Shown here: positions 26,328 to 34,323 of the stretch, piece after piece
How the letters are laid out: each line of letters begins with the position of its first letter
Numbering within the stretch: position 1 is the first letter of the stretch
Source: Merdibacter massiliensis
GTDB lineage: Bacteria > Bacillota_I > Bacilli_A > Erysipelotrichales > Erysipelotrichaceae
NCBI RefSeq assembly: GCF_900155395.1
Contig: NZ_LT699717.1
Coordinates: forward strand, 62,001 to 126,000
Direction of reading: 5' to 3'
DNA length: 64,000 nucleotides
Notes under the pieces: generated by a model
What the model was told of the DNA's origin: nothing
Seen by the model: only the letters and a program-made list of their open reading frames with translations
Databases searched by the model: none
Program-made: the position numbers and the translations under genes

Positions 26328-27509
26328 ATGTTCAATCGAACAACAAGTTTTCTTTTCAGTAAATATGGCGAAGTATTTCGTTCTATGCCTGATCCGGATT
26401 CAAGTATCATGCGAAATGCACGCATTTCCAATGTACGCCTCCGCGAGAAAGAAATTCATCATTTCATGAAATATGACAAACCAGTTTATATTCGTTCCAT
26501 CAGCGGCATCATCATGTTGATTGTCGCCAAGGAAAATGATCCTCAAAATTACGAACGTTTTATCATTCATCGTGTCGTTAAATTGAAACCGGATACGATC
26601 TTTAATTTTATTTCTGTATCCCAAAGTGCCCGTTATGAGATCTGTTATCAGAATTCTGGTAAATATGAAGAGATTTCTACATACAATGGTGTACCGATCG
26701 TATATGAGCGCTTGCTGCCGAAGATCAATATTGAAGAAATTTTATGTTGTTACTATCAAGTACGAAATTCCAATTATTTTTTTCCAGGTGAAACGCATAA
26801 TTATTTTGAATTAACTTATATAGATAACGGTTCTTTAACAACGATGGTCGATGGCGAAGATTATCATTTGGAAAAACTAGATTTGATGCTCTATGCGCCT
26901 GGACAATTTCATACACAAGAAACGGGACCAAATACATCTTGCAGCTATCTCACCGTCATGTTTGAATTGGATTGTGAAAACTCGTATCTGCTGACAAATC
27001 GTGTATATCATGCACATAAGCGAATTTATAATGCATTGACGAATTTTATACGGGTCAGCCAATTAGACAACATGTATGATGAAGATCTTATGATCTGTTA
27101 TTTAAAGGAAATACTGGTCTATATATTACAATATGATTTCAATGATGATGAAGAAGTCTCCAGTTCGCCAATGCAAGAGCGCTTTGAAAACGAACTGCTT
27201 AATGAAATCATTCAATATATTAACGCCCATATATATGAACAATTTACGATTGAGGAAATCTGTCATCAATTTTCTATCTCACGCTCTTCGCTTCAAACCT
27301 TATTTAAAAAGAATCTAAAAGTGGCACCAAAGCAATATATCAGCAATATCAAACTTAATAAAGGGAAAGTCCTGATCAAGGAAAGCACCCATACGATTTC
27401 TGAAATATCCGCTATGCTCGGTTTTACTTCCGTTCATTATTTTTCACGCAAATTCAAGCAAGAGTTTGGCATCACGCCAAGCGATTACGCAAAATCCATT
27501 TATCATTAA
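26328..27509 (+). CDS. AraC-family transcriptional regulator, probable PTS activator
   Basis: Regulator of 393 residues. The C-terminal 100 residues hold two helix-turn-helix motifs of the AraC type (FTIEEICHQFSISRSSLQTLF and ISEISAMLGFTSVHYFSRKF). A cupin-like sensory domain (about 140-240) has PGETHNYFELTYI and APGQFH. An additional N-terminal domain of about 130 residues is unusual for the family and unrecognised. Divergent from PTS IIB, whose control region carries 21-base-spaced repeats. The terminator right after the stop separates it from the lysine riboswitch unit. Confidence 0.88.
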   Translation: MFNRTTSFLFSKYGEVFRSMPDPDSSIMRNARISNVRLREKEIHHFMKYDKPVYIRSISGIIMLIVAKENDPQNYERFIIHRVVKLKPDTIFNFISVSQSARYEICYQNSGKYEEISTYNGVPIVYERLLPKINIEEILCCYYQVRNSNYFFPGETHNYFELTYIDNGSLTTMVDGEDYHLEKLDLMLYAPGQFHTQETGPNTSCSYLTVMFELDCENSYLLTNRVYHAHKRIYNALTNFIRVSQLDNMYDEDLMICYLKEILVYILQYDFNDDEEVSSSPMQERFENELLNEIIQYINAHIYEQFTIEEICHQFSISRSSLQTLFKKNLKVAPKQYISNIKLNKGKVLIKESTHTISEISAMLGFTSVHYFSRKFKQEFGITPSDYAKSIYH

Positions 27510-27532
27510 AAGATGCTGACTGCATCTTTTTT
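27508..27532 (+). terminator. Terminator of the araC-type gene
   Basis: Stem AAAGATGC/GCATCTTT with a five-base loop and following T run, overlapping the stop codon. Confidence 0.85.
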
Positions 27533-27533
27533 A

Positions 27534-27562
27534 TTGCTTGTTGTTTGAAATAGTGCTAGAAT
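27534..27562 (+). promoter_or_regulatory. Promoter of the lysine riboswitch operon
   Basis: TTGCTT (27534-27539), 17-base spacer, TAGAAT (27557-27562). The predicted start, near 27569, coincides with the first bases of the riboswitch P1 stem. Confidence 0.65.
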
Positions 27563-27570
27563 AATCTTAG

Positions 27571-27726
27571 CCTTGTTTTTAAGTAGAGGCGCGTTGATTA
27601 TGAGTAGTGCATGGGAGATCGAAAGTCCATGATCATGTACGAAAGGATGATACGCCGAAGCAATAAAGTCAAATTTATTGCTGGGGATATGTTTAATAGA
27701 CATATCACTGTCCTTTTTAAAAAAGG
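27571..27726 (+). ncRNA. Lysine riboswitch aptamer (L box)
   Basis: The conserved L-box blocks are present in order: GTAGAGGCGCG (27583-27593), GAGTA (27602-27606), the GAAA-capped stems, CGCCGAAGC (27653-27661), GCTGGGGATATG (27680-27691) and CATATCACTGTCC (27701-27713). P1 can form between CCTTGTTTTTAAG and the T/A run ending AAGG at 27726. Lysine binding in this class controls lysine transport or metabolism genes. It precedes a YfcC transporter and an M20 dipeptidase by about 90 bases. Confidence 0.93.
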
Positions 27727-27728
27727 AT

Positions 27729-27800
27729 GCGCTCTTAAAACAACAAAGTCCTCATAAATGAACGCCTTTGCTTGTTTTGAGATGCAAAGGCTTTTGTTTT
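27729..27800 (+). terminator. Expression platform of the lysine riboswitch (antiterminator and terminator)
   Basis: Terminator: GCCTTTGC (27764-27771) with GCAAAGGC (27784-27791), then TTTTGTTTT. Antiterminator: AAAACAACAAAG (27737-27748) can pair with CTTTGCTTGTTTT (27766-27778), removing the terminator's 5' arm. GCGCTCTTAAAACA (27729-27742) is itself complementary, with small bulges, to the aptamer 5' strand (27574-27592), giving a third, competing fold. Confidence 0.8.
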
Positions 27801-27813
27801 ATAGGGGGTTTTT

Positions 27814-29199
27814 ATGGAAACAAAAAGAAAATTCAAAATGCCGCATGCATATGTCATCATTTTTTCAATGACGATACTAACGGCCATCTTAGCGAACATC
27901 GTGCCTGCTGGTACTTTTGACCGCATCACCGATGCAGACGGCAATGAAGTTGTCGTGGCAGGCAGCTATCATCTGGTAGAACGTGTTGGCTGCAGCATTT
28001 TCGATATGTTCAAATCTATTCAGCTTGGATTTATTGACAGTGCACAAATCATCTTCTTCATCGTATTTGCGTATGCTTTTGTCTATGTCATGATCAAAAA
28101 CGGTACATTTGATGCTGTTGTTGGTTTCATCTTGCGCCGTGTCAGCAATCGCATCCACCTGATCATCCCGGTTTGTATGCTTTGCTTTGGCATCTTGGGA
28201 TCAACGATGGGCATGTTTGAAGAAACTTATGGTTTATTACCAGTCTTTATCTCGATTGCCGCTGTCATTGGCTATGATGCGATTGTTGGGGGCAGTATCA
28301 TCTATTTAGGGGTGGCGATCGGTTTTGCCTCTGCGACGATCAACCCGTTTACAATTGGAATAGCTCAACCGATTGCAGGTGTCCCGCTCTTCTCTGGTTT
28401 AGGTTATCGTGTATTCTGTTTTGTCATCTTTATGGGTATCGCTATCTGGTATGTTATGCACTATGCAAAGAAAGTAAAGAATGATCCGACAAAATCCTAT
28501 CTGTATGGTATTCCGCTTGAAATGCAGGAAGTTGGTTCTAAAGAAGAATTGATGAGCAAATCTTTTACTTTGACACATAAGATCAGCTGTCTGATTTTTG
28601 TCTTTACGATCGGAATGTTATTAGTCGGTACAATTCAGTTAAAATGGTATTTTGATGAGATTGCAACTTTATTCATCATCATGACGATCATTACGGGTTT
28701 AATTTCTCGTTACACGCCAAGTCAGATTTGTGAATTCTTCATTGAGTCCAGCAAAGAAATGATGTATGGTGCTTTGTTGGTTGGTATCAGCCGCAGTATC
28801 CCATTGATCATGGAAAATGCTTATATCATTGATACGATCGTCAACTGGTTGGCCAATCTGTTGCAAAGCTTCCAAGGTGTGACAAGCGCAATCGGCATGC
28901 TGCTCGTACAAAATATCATCAACTTCTTTATTCCAAGCGGTGCCGGTCAAGCACTTGTTACGATGCCGATCTTAGCTCCTGTTGGCGAAATGGTAGGTGT
29001 CAGCCGCCAGGTAAGCGTCTTGGCTTATCAATTTGGCGATGGCTTCTCCAATATCTTCTGGCCGACAAGTGTGTTCATGATGTGCGGTATCATGCGTCTG
29101 CCGATCAATAAATGGTATAAATTCGTGACTCCATTATTTGGTTTGATATTTATTGCAGAAATCGCCTTATTGGTTGTGGCAATGCTGATTGGTTATTAA
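27814..29199 (+). CDS. YfcC-family membrane transporter under lysine riboswitch control
   Basis: Integral membrane carrier of 461 residues with about 12 hydrophobic segments, from the YfcC / C4-dicarboxylate anaerobic carrier-like group. Recognisable stretches include ANIVPAGTFDR near the N-terminus, GSTMGMFEETYGL, and IPSGAGQALVTMPILAP with DGFSNIFWPTS near the C-terminus. Members are often annotated as amino-acid, arginine/ornithine or peptide carriers. Lysine riboswitch control and the downstream dipeptidase suggest lysine, a lysine dipeptide or an N-acyl-lysine; that is inference. GGGGG lies six bases before the ATG. Confidence 0.88.
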   Translation: METKRKFKMPHAYVIIFSMTILTAILANIVPAGTFDRITDADGNEVVVAGSYHLVERVGCSIFDMFKSIQLGFIDSAQIIFFIVFAYAFVYVMIKNGTFDAVVGFILRRVSNRIHLIIPVCMLCFGILGSTMGMFEETYGLLPVFISIAAVIGYDAIVGGSIIYLGVAIGFASATINPFTIGIAQPIAGVPLFSGLGYRVFCFVIFMGIAIWYVMHYAKKVKNDPTKSYLYGIPLEMQEVGSKEELMSKSFTLTHKISCLIFVFTIGMLLVGTIQLKWYFDEIATLFIIMTIITGLISRYTPSQICEFFIESSKEMMYGALLVGISRSIPLIMENAYIIDTIVNWLANLLQSFQGVTSAIGMLLVQNIINFFIPSGAGQALVTMPILAPVGEMVGVSRQVSVLAYQFGDGFSNIFWPTSVFMMCGIMRLPINKWYKFVTPLFGLIFIAEIALLVVAMLIGY

Positions 29200-29214
29200 A
29201 GGAAGAGGAAAAAC

Positions 29215-30378
29215 ATGGATATTCAACAATTATTATTGCAGGCAGAGGATGCTTATGCTGCTTCTATTGAAGAAATTAGTGAATTTATCTTTCAACATCC
29301 TGAATTGGGTATGGAAGAGTTTGAATCAAGCAATTACTTAGCAAACTGCCTTGCTTCAAACGGTTTTACGATCACAAAACCTTATTTAGGTTTAGAAACT
29401 GCGTTTCGAGCAGAGCTGCAATGCGGAAATGGCGGATGCAAGGTTGCTTTTCTTCCAGAGTATGATGCATTACCCGGATATGGTTCAAACAACGACGAAA
29501 ATGCGCATGCCTGCGGCCATAATTGGATCGCAGCCAGCACCCTGGGCGCTGCACTTGCATTAGCGAAAATCAAAGATCATTTCAATGGAACGATCGTTGT
29601 AATCGGAACTCCTGCCGAGGAAACGATCGGCGGTAAATGCGACCTGGTAGAGAAAGGTGCATTCGCCGATATTGATGCCGCAATCCAAATGCATCTCGGT
29701 GCAGAAAACAATATCAATATTTTTACATTGGCCATGGATTCCATAGAATTCAACTTTGCCGGCAAAGCCGCACATGCAGCTGCTTACCCGCAATTAGGCA
29801 TCAATGCATTGGATGCTGTACAGTTAATGTTTGCCGGTGTCAATGCACTTCGACAGCATATGCAAAGTGATGCACGTGTGGCAGGCATCATTACAAAAGG
29901 CGGTGTGGCCTGCAATATCGTACCGGATCAGGCAAGTTGCCGTTTCTATATTCGTGCTGCCAAAAGAAGTTACCTGAAAGAATTAACAGAAAAGATCATC
30001 AATTGTGCAAAAGGTGCTGCTTTGATGACTGGCGCCACACTAGAATATCATAATTTTGAAAATTCATATGATGATCTCATCTACCATGAAGGTTTACGTT
30101 CCTTATTGCGTAAGCATTTAGAGGAATTAGGTATTACCAATTTTGTAGAAGAAGATGCACAAGCAAGCGGTTCCAGCGATATTGGCAATGTATCACAGGT
30201 ATGTCCTTGCGTATATTGCGAGATCGATACTGGTGCCGCTCCGAAAGTATATGCGCACCAGGCTGATTTTTTAGACTATGTGCATGGTGAAAATGCACGC
30301 TTTACGCTCCATACCGCTGCCAAAGCAATGGCCTTAACTGCCCTTGATGTATTCTTGGATCCAAATATTGTAAAATAA
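29215..30378 (+). CDS. M20 family dipeptidase/amidohydrolase, PM20D2-like
   Basis: Zinc-dependent hydrolase of 387 residues with the M20D motifs: HACGHNW (metal ligands), GTPAEETIGGKCDLVEKGAF (catalytic glutamate pair), a dimerisation domain with KAAHAAAYP, and the C-terminal YAHQADFLDY histidine. The arrangement GTPAEE..GGK.DL.E.GAF and the HASAYP-like motif resemble PM20D2, a dipeptidase known to cut beta-alanyl-lysine and similar X-Lys dipeptides. It starts 16 bases after the transporter stop, so both follow the lysine riboswitch. Likely role: release of lysine from an imported conjugate. AbgA/hippurate-type hydrolysis is the alternative. Confidence 0.87.
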   Translation: MDIQQLLLQAEDAYAASIEEISEFIFQHPELGMEEFESSNYLANCLASNGFTITKPYLGLETAFRAELQCGNGGCKVAFLPEYDALPGYGSNNDENAHACGHNWIAASTLGAALALAKIKDHFNGTIVVIGTPAEETIGGKCDLVEKGAFADIDAAIQMHLGAENNINIFTLAMDSIEFNFAGKAAHAAAYPQLGINALDAVQLMFAGVNALRQHMQSDARVAGIITKGGVACNIVPDQASCRFYIRAAKRSYLKELTEKIINCAKGAALMTGATLEYHNFENSYDDLIYHEGLRSLLRKHLEELGITNFVEEDAQASGSSDIGNVSQVCPCVYCEIDTGAAPKVYAHQADFLDYVHGENARFTLHTAAKAMALTALDVFLDPNIVK

Positions 30379-30441
30379 AAAAAGAGGATGTAACAGTGAA
30401 GTGATTTCAAATTGTCACTACAACTGTTTCTCCTCTTTTTT
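30377..30441. terminator. Bidirectional terminator between M20 gene and PTS IIA
   Basis: Long interrupted stem: AAAAAAAGAGGA with TCCTCTTTTTT at the base, AACAGT with ACTGTT above it and AGTGA with TCACT at the top. A and T runs on both sides serve both converging genes. Confidence 0.85.
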
Positions 30442-30448
30442 ATATGAA

Positions 30449-30877
30449 TTAAATTCCGTCCTCTGATTCTACTTGTTCTACTGGTTTGAACTCATAACGC
30501 ATGACTTGGTCTTTTCCAGTATTAATAGCCATATTGGTTAACATTTCCAATTCTTCTACAAATTGACGTCCCATATTGACTTCGATCAGCATTGGAAGAT
30601 TGCTGCCAGCAACGATTTCAACATTACCGCGCGGGTATCCACACATAACTGCTGTTTTAAATGGCGAACCGCCAGCTAAATCAGAGCATACCAAGATTCC
30701 TTGGCAATCTTTCAGCTCATCCATTGCTTTATTGAGCTTTTTTTCTAAGTCTTCTACAGAATCGCTTGCCTCGAAATCAACCGCACGATAGTTTTGCAGA
30801 TCTCCAGCAATCAATTCTAAAGAACTCGTTAAGCCACTTGCGAAATGTCCGTGACCTGTAACAATTAAACCTAACAT
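30449..30877 (-). CDS. PTS mannose-family IIA component
   Basis: Cytoplasmic phosphocarrier of 142 residues taking phosphate from HPr to IIB. The phosphorylated histidine is His10 in VTGHGHFASG; the ADLAGGSPFKTA segment is also typical. It is separated from IIB-IIC-IID by the plus-strand lysine unit but sits directly behind agaS. The ATG has no adjacent Shine-Dalgarno: AAAGGAG lies 31 bases upstream with a perfect hairpin in between. Confidence 0.93.
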   Translation of the reverse strand: MLGLIVTGHGHFASGLTSSLELIAGDLQNYRAVDFEASDSVEDLEKKLNKAMDELKDCQGILVCSDLAGGSPFKTAVMCGYPRGNVEIVAGSNLPMLIEVNMGRQFVEELEMLTNMAINTGKDQVMRYEFKPVEQVESEDGI

Positions 30878-30887
30878 CTCTGCATAC

Positions 30888-30916
30888 GCACACGCCTTGA
30901 GCGTGTGCTCTCCTTT
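30888..30916 (-). promoter_or_regulatory. Hairpin between Shine-Dalgarno and start codon of PTS IIA
   Basis: Minus-strand RNA has AAAGGAGA (30909-30916), then the perfect stem GCACACGC (30901-30908 in reverse) and GCGTGTGC (30888-30895) with a five-base loop, then ten bases, then AUG at 30877. Folding the hairpin shortens the effective SD-AUG gap from 31 to about 10 bases. A TATAAT-like box on the same strand at 30931-30936 may add an internal promoter. Confidence 0.6.
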
Positions 30917-30944
30917 CTTCTGTTTACCTTATTATAACGTAATC

Positions 30945-32123
30945 TTAACGTTTTGTATATGGGTGAAGGATAACGCCTTTAACTACACGGTTTACCTCAC
31001 CTGTAGGACATGGATTGTCAGGAGTGATGTCATAAGATAAGGATTTAAATAACGCAATCAACTGAGCAGCAGTAATATAGGCAAAGCCTAACAACATATT
31101 ATCATGTGTATTTTCCATATTATAAGATACAGTATAGTCAACCAGGCCTGCAATTTCATCATCTGCCTTGTTAGTCACTGCCAGGATCTTGTTTCCTTTA
31201 CGTTGTCCACTCATTTCCTTGATCAGATCCAATTCATACTGATGTGTATATGGATCATCACTTACATAAACAACAGTTAAAGTCTCATCATTGATAATTG
31301 ATTTAGGTCCATGACGGAATCCCATTGGAGAATCAAAACAAGTACAAACTTTACCTGCTGTTAACTCTAACATCTTTAACTGTGATTCCTGAGCAATTCC
31401 TTTTAATGCATTTGCACCTAAGTAAACGATACGGTTGAAATCATAATCATTTACAATATCTGCCAATTGTGTCCAACCATCTTCTAACAGTTTTTCAGTT
31501 GCATTCAGAACATCTTCAAATTCTGCAGCAATTTCATCAATACGATCTAAATTGAAGCAAAGCAAAGTTGCCAACATCATATTAGAGAAACTGCTTGTCA
31601 TTGCAAAACTTTGATCATGTGTCTCAGGAGTCAAATTGATGGCATATGCATTATGACGATCTGCAGCTGCTTTGGAAAGTGCACCTTCATGATTGCATGT
31701 TACAAATAAATGATAAACATTTTCGCCGCATACCTCATCTGCAACATTTACAGCACCAACAGATTCTGGTGAATTACCTGAACGTCCAAAAGAAACTAAT
31801 AATGTCGGTCTAGTCTGAGACAGATAATTCTCTGGAGTTGATACGATATCAGTAGTTGCATAGGATTTTACTTTGAAACCGTTTGTTTTGTTCAAATAAG
31901 AATACAAAGCATTTCCTACATATTCGCTTGTTCCAGCTCCTGTCAGGATAATATCATAATCTTCTTTGCTTGTTACATTTGAAATAAAGCTGCGGATTGC
32001 TTCTTTTTCGTTTTTAATCTGGGCGATTGTCTTTTTCCAAGTAGCCGGTTGCTGGCGAATCTCTGTAGCAGTAAAAATACCATTCAGTGATTCCCATTTA
32101 GCATTGTCTTTACCAAAAATCAT
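30945..32123 (-). CDS. agaS: AgaS-type SIS-domain sugar-phosphate isomerase/deaminase
   Basis: A 392-residue double-SIS protein. It follows AgaS along its whole length: FTATEIRQQPATW start, TGAGTSEYVGN, SFGRSGNSPESVGAV, ETHDQSFAMTSS, CFDSPMGFRHGPKS, and the EVNRVVKGVILHP end. AgaS converts galactosamine-6-phosphate to tagatose-6-phosphate with loss of ammonia. Its place before IIA of a Man-family PTS supports a GalN/GalNAc pathway. No deacetylase (agaA), tagatose kinase or aldolase is in the window, so the pathway is completed elsewhere or the substrate is free galactosamine. Confidence 0.88.
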   Translation of the reverse strand: MIFGKDNAKWESLNGIFTATEIRQQPATWKKTIAQIKNEKEAIRSFISNVTSKEDYDIILTGAGTSEYVGNALYSYLNKTNGFKVKSYATTDIVSTPENYLSQTRPTLLVSFGRSGNSPESVGAVNVADEVCGENVYHLFVTCNHEGALSKAAADRHNAYAINLTPETHDQSFAMTSSFSNMMLATLLCFNLDRIDEIAAEFEDVLNATEKLLEDGWTQLADIVNDYDFNRIVYLGANALKGIAQESQLKMLELTAGKVCTCFDSPMGFRHGPKSIINDETLTVVYVSDDPYTHQYELDLIKEMSGQRKGNKILAVTNKADDEIAGLVDYTVSYNMENTHDNMLLGFAYITAAQLIALFKSLSYDITPDNPCPTGEVNRVVKGVILHPYTKR

Positions 32124-32176
32124 CTTTATCCTCTCCTTCTCATCAGTGTTCTATCTGATGTCTCTTTACAGTTCCT

Positions 32177-32204
32177 ATTATAGTCAATGTTTGTACTTTT
32201 TCAA
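32177..32204 (-). promoter_or_regulatory. Promoter of agaS-IIA
   Basis: Minus strand TTGAAA (32199-32204), 16-base spacer, TATAAT (32177-32182), about 53 bases ahead of the agaS start. Confidence 0.65.
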
Positions 32205-32250
32205 ACTTCTCAAGATATCTTTGCTAAAATGTGCAAAAAGATAATTAATT

Positions 32251-32264
32251 TATAAACGTTTTCA
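32251..32264. promoter_or_regulatory. Candidate catabolite-response element (cre)
   Basis: Minus-strand TGAAAACGTTTATA fits the CcpA-box pattern TGNAANCGNTTNCA at all fixed positions but one. It lies between agaS (minus) and the membrane-protein gene (plus), immediately upstream of the latter's -35, so which promoter it serves is unclear. Confidence 0.5.
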
Positions 32265-32265
32265 G

Positions 32266-32293
32266 TTGTCATGTGGTTTTTGTCTGTTATAAT
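32266..32293 (+). promoter_or_regulatory. Promoter of the 207-residue membrane protein gene
   Basis: TTGTCA (32266-32271), 16-base spacer, TATAAT (32288-32293), with AGGTG ahead of the ATG at 32318. Confidence 0.65.
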
Positions 32294-32317
32294 GTTATTC
32301 AGAAAGCAGGTGTTTCA

Positions 32318-32941
32318 ATGAAAAAGCAAAATAAAGCTGCCGCAAAGAGAGGGCAACAACCTATGATGATCGGTGGCTTCAATGTCTATCACGATGATAA
32401 AAATCGTACCATTTATTACAATCGATTTTCGAAAAGAGCCTATATTATAAAACCGAATGATTTTAGTACTTTCCAAACGTATAACATGCGTATCTTTCTC
32501 ACATTGGCTGTGATCATCGTTCTCTTTTCTTTTTCCGATACCTTTTTAGCAAATCCGGTCTTTGCAATTGGTGTCGGTATCCTGGTATTCGCTGTATTGC
32601 AGGTAAAATTTAACGGTTTTTTAAAACATTGCACCAGCATAGCCAATTTTAATACGAAGGAAGCTTATGGGCATATCCAGATACTAGCAGTAGAGGATAC
32701 AAAGAAAATTTTATTAAAGATCGTATTATTTGTTGCTTTAGCATGTTTGGTCGTTTATAACTCCTATGTGCAGAACTACAATACACTATCCTTGATCATC
32801 AGCTGGCTGTTAGCAGCTTATGCTACTTTCCAAGTGGCAATGGAATTGATCGCTCTTAATTATAAACGGAATCATCCTGATTTAGATCTGAGTTTTATCA
32901 AAGAGAATCATCCGAATAATAAGAAAAACAGAAGAAAATAG
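32318..32941 (+). CDS. Unknown membrane protein, four predicted helices
   Basis: A 207-residue protein with a basic N-terminus, a short soluble part, two membrane helices (about 60-95) and two more (about 135-180), then a Lys/Asn/Arg-rich tail (NKKNRRK). I recognise no family. The ATG at 32318 is preceded by AGGTG; the frame upstream of it has no support. The stop codon is two bases from the 3' end of the group II intron on the opposite strand. Confidence 0.7.
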   Translation: MKKQNKAAAKRGQQPMMIGGFNVYHDDKNRTIYYNRFSKRAYIIKPNDFSTFQTYNMRIFLTLAVIIVLFSFSDTFLANPVFAIGVGILVFAVLQVKFNGFLKHCTSIANFNTKEAYGHIQILAVEDTKKILLKIVLFVALACLVVYNSYVQNYNTLSLIISWLLAAYATFQVAMELIALNYKRNHPDLDLSFIKENHPNNKKNRRK

Positions 32942-33030
32942 AGTAGAGGGAAGAAATTAATCTTCGCCCCTCTCATTGCACCGTACGTACGGGTCTCGTA
33001 TACGGCGCTACATTTATATGTTAATACAAC

Positions 33031-34323
33031 CTATCTTAGATAGTATGCTAGAGGATTGACCAATCCAGGTCTTTCCTCTTTTCTTATGGCTAGAATATCC
33101 GCATTAAGTAAGAAATTAATTACATTCCCATTTGCTTGTTTATATAGGCCAAGCCTTGTATTCGCTACCGAGTAGAGTTGTTCATCACTGAAGTGATATG
33201 GCAATTTCTCATTCAACTTTTGTAGATTTTTATATATCCTCGGTGGTACTTTCCACTGTTTTAAGATGATGACCCTTATTTTGTGCCTTAACCATTGTCC
33301 AAATTCATCGATGAAGTTCTTCATCCTTCCGATTCGAAAGTAGTTTATCCATCCTTTGACGATTTGGTTTATCCTGGTGAATGTTTTAGCGTTGGTCTGT
33401 GCTACACATTTCTTTCGAATGAGTTCCTTTCGACATTTATCATACAGGCTTTTCTTACTCTTCTTTGTAGGAATACATTCCCATTTTGATGAGTTCTTCC
33501 AGTATGCAAAACCTAGAAAATTACTATTCGTTGGTCGTACTACCTTTGTTTTGGTTGCACTGACTTTTAGGAATAATTTTCTCTCCAGCCATGATGTGAC
33601 GGACTTCATCACTCGATTTGCTGCCATCTCGCTTTTAACGAAGATATTACTATCATCTGCATATCTCACAAAGCATAGTCCCCTTTCTTCCAGTTCCTTA
33701 TCAAATTTATCTAAGTAAATATTTGATAGAATTGGACTTAGAGGTCCTCCTTGTGGCATTCCTATGGCATTTGCTTTGACAAAACCATTTTCCATGATTC
33801 CTGCCTGCAGGAATTTACGAATCAAATGCAATGTTGTCGAATCATTCACATGCTCTCTAAGTATTGAAATTAATTTATCGTGATTTACTGTATCGAAGTA
33901 TGCTTCTATATCTAAATCGATGACCCATTCGTATCCTTCATTTAAGTAGTCCAGTGTTCGCAGGATGGCATCATGTGCACTCCTGTTTGGTCGGAATCCA
34001 AAACTATTCTCACTGAATTTACTATCATAAATATCTGATAACACTTGAGCTATCGCCTGTTGGATGACCCTGTCTACTACTGTCGGAATTCCCAGGGGTC
34101 TTTTCTTTCCATTTGATTTAGGAATATAGACTCTTCTTACAGGTTGAGGTTTGTATTTCTTCGCCAGTATCTGTTTCTTTATCTGTTCCCTATAGGCCTT
34201 GAAATACTCGTCAATTTCATCCACTGTCATCTTATCAATGCCAGGTACACCTTTATTACTTTTGACTCTTTTGATTGCCTCTTCGAGATTTTCATCTCTT
34301 AAGATCACTTCGATCAATTTCAT
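33031..34323 (-). CDS. ltrA: Group II intron reverse transcriptase/maturase
   Basis: A 430-residue intron-encoded protein with RT domains in order: KSNKGVPGIDKM, RPLGIPTVVDRVIQQA, FGFRPNRSAHDA, VIDLDIEAYFDTV, GMPQGGPLSPILSNIYLD, and the catalytic YADD in VRYADDSN. A maturase X region follows (INQIVKGWINYFR). There is no HNH endonuclease domain, as in class C introns. It helps splicing and copies the intron into DNA. The ATG at 34323 follows AAGGAG by nine bases; the frame extends upstream into intron RNA without a ribosome site. Confidence 0.95.
   Translation of the reverse strand: MKLIEVILRDENLEEAIKRVKSNKGVPGIDKMTVDEIDEYFKAYREQIKKQILAKKYKPQPVRRVYIPKSNGKKRPLGIPTVVDRVIQQAIAQVLSDIYDSKFSENSFGFRPNRSAHDAILRTLDYLNEGYEWVIDLDIEAYFDTVNHDKLISILREHVNDSTTLHLIRKFLQAGIMENGFVKANAIGMPQGGPLSPILSNIYLDKFDKELEERGLCFVRYADDSNIFVKSEMAANRVMKSVTSWLERKLFLKVSATKTKVVRPTNSNFLGFAYWKNSSKWECIPTKKSKKSLYDKCRKELIRKKCVAQTNAKTFTRINQIVKGWINYFRIGRMKNFIDEFGQWLRHKIRVIILKQWKVPPRIYKNLQKLNEKLPYHFSDEQLYSVANTRLGLYKQANGNVINFLLNADILAIRKEERPGLVNPLAYYLR

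Noticed and set aside
30945-32123. Reading the SIS protein as a fructoselysine/glucoselysine-6-phosphate deglycase, which would link neatly to the lysine riboswitch
   Set aside because: The full-length pattern of motifs, including the C-terminal EVNRVVKGVILHP, matches AgaS much better than FrlB/GfrF-type deglycases. The link stays an attractive but unsupported idea.
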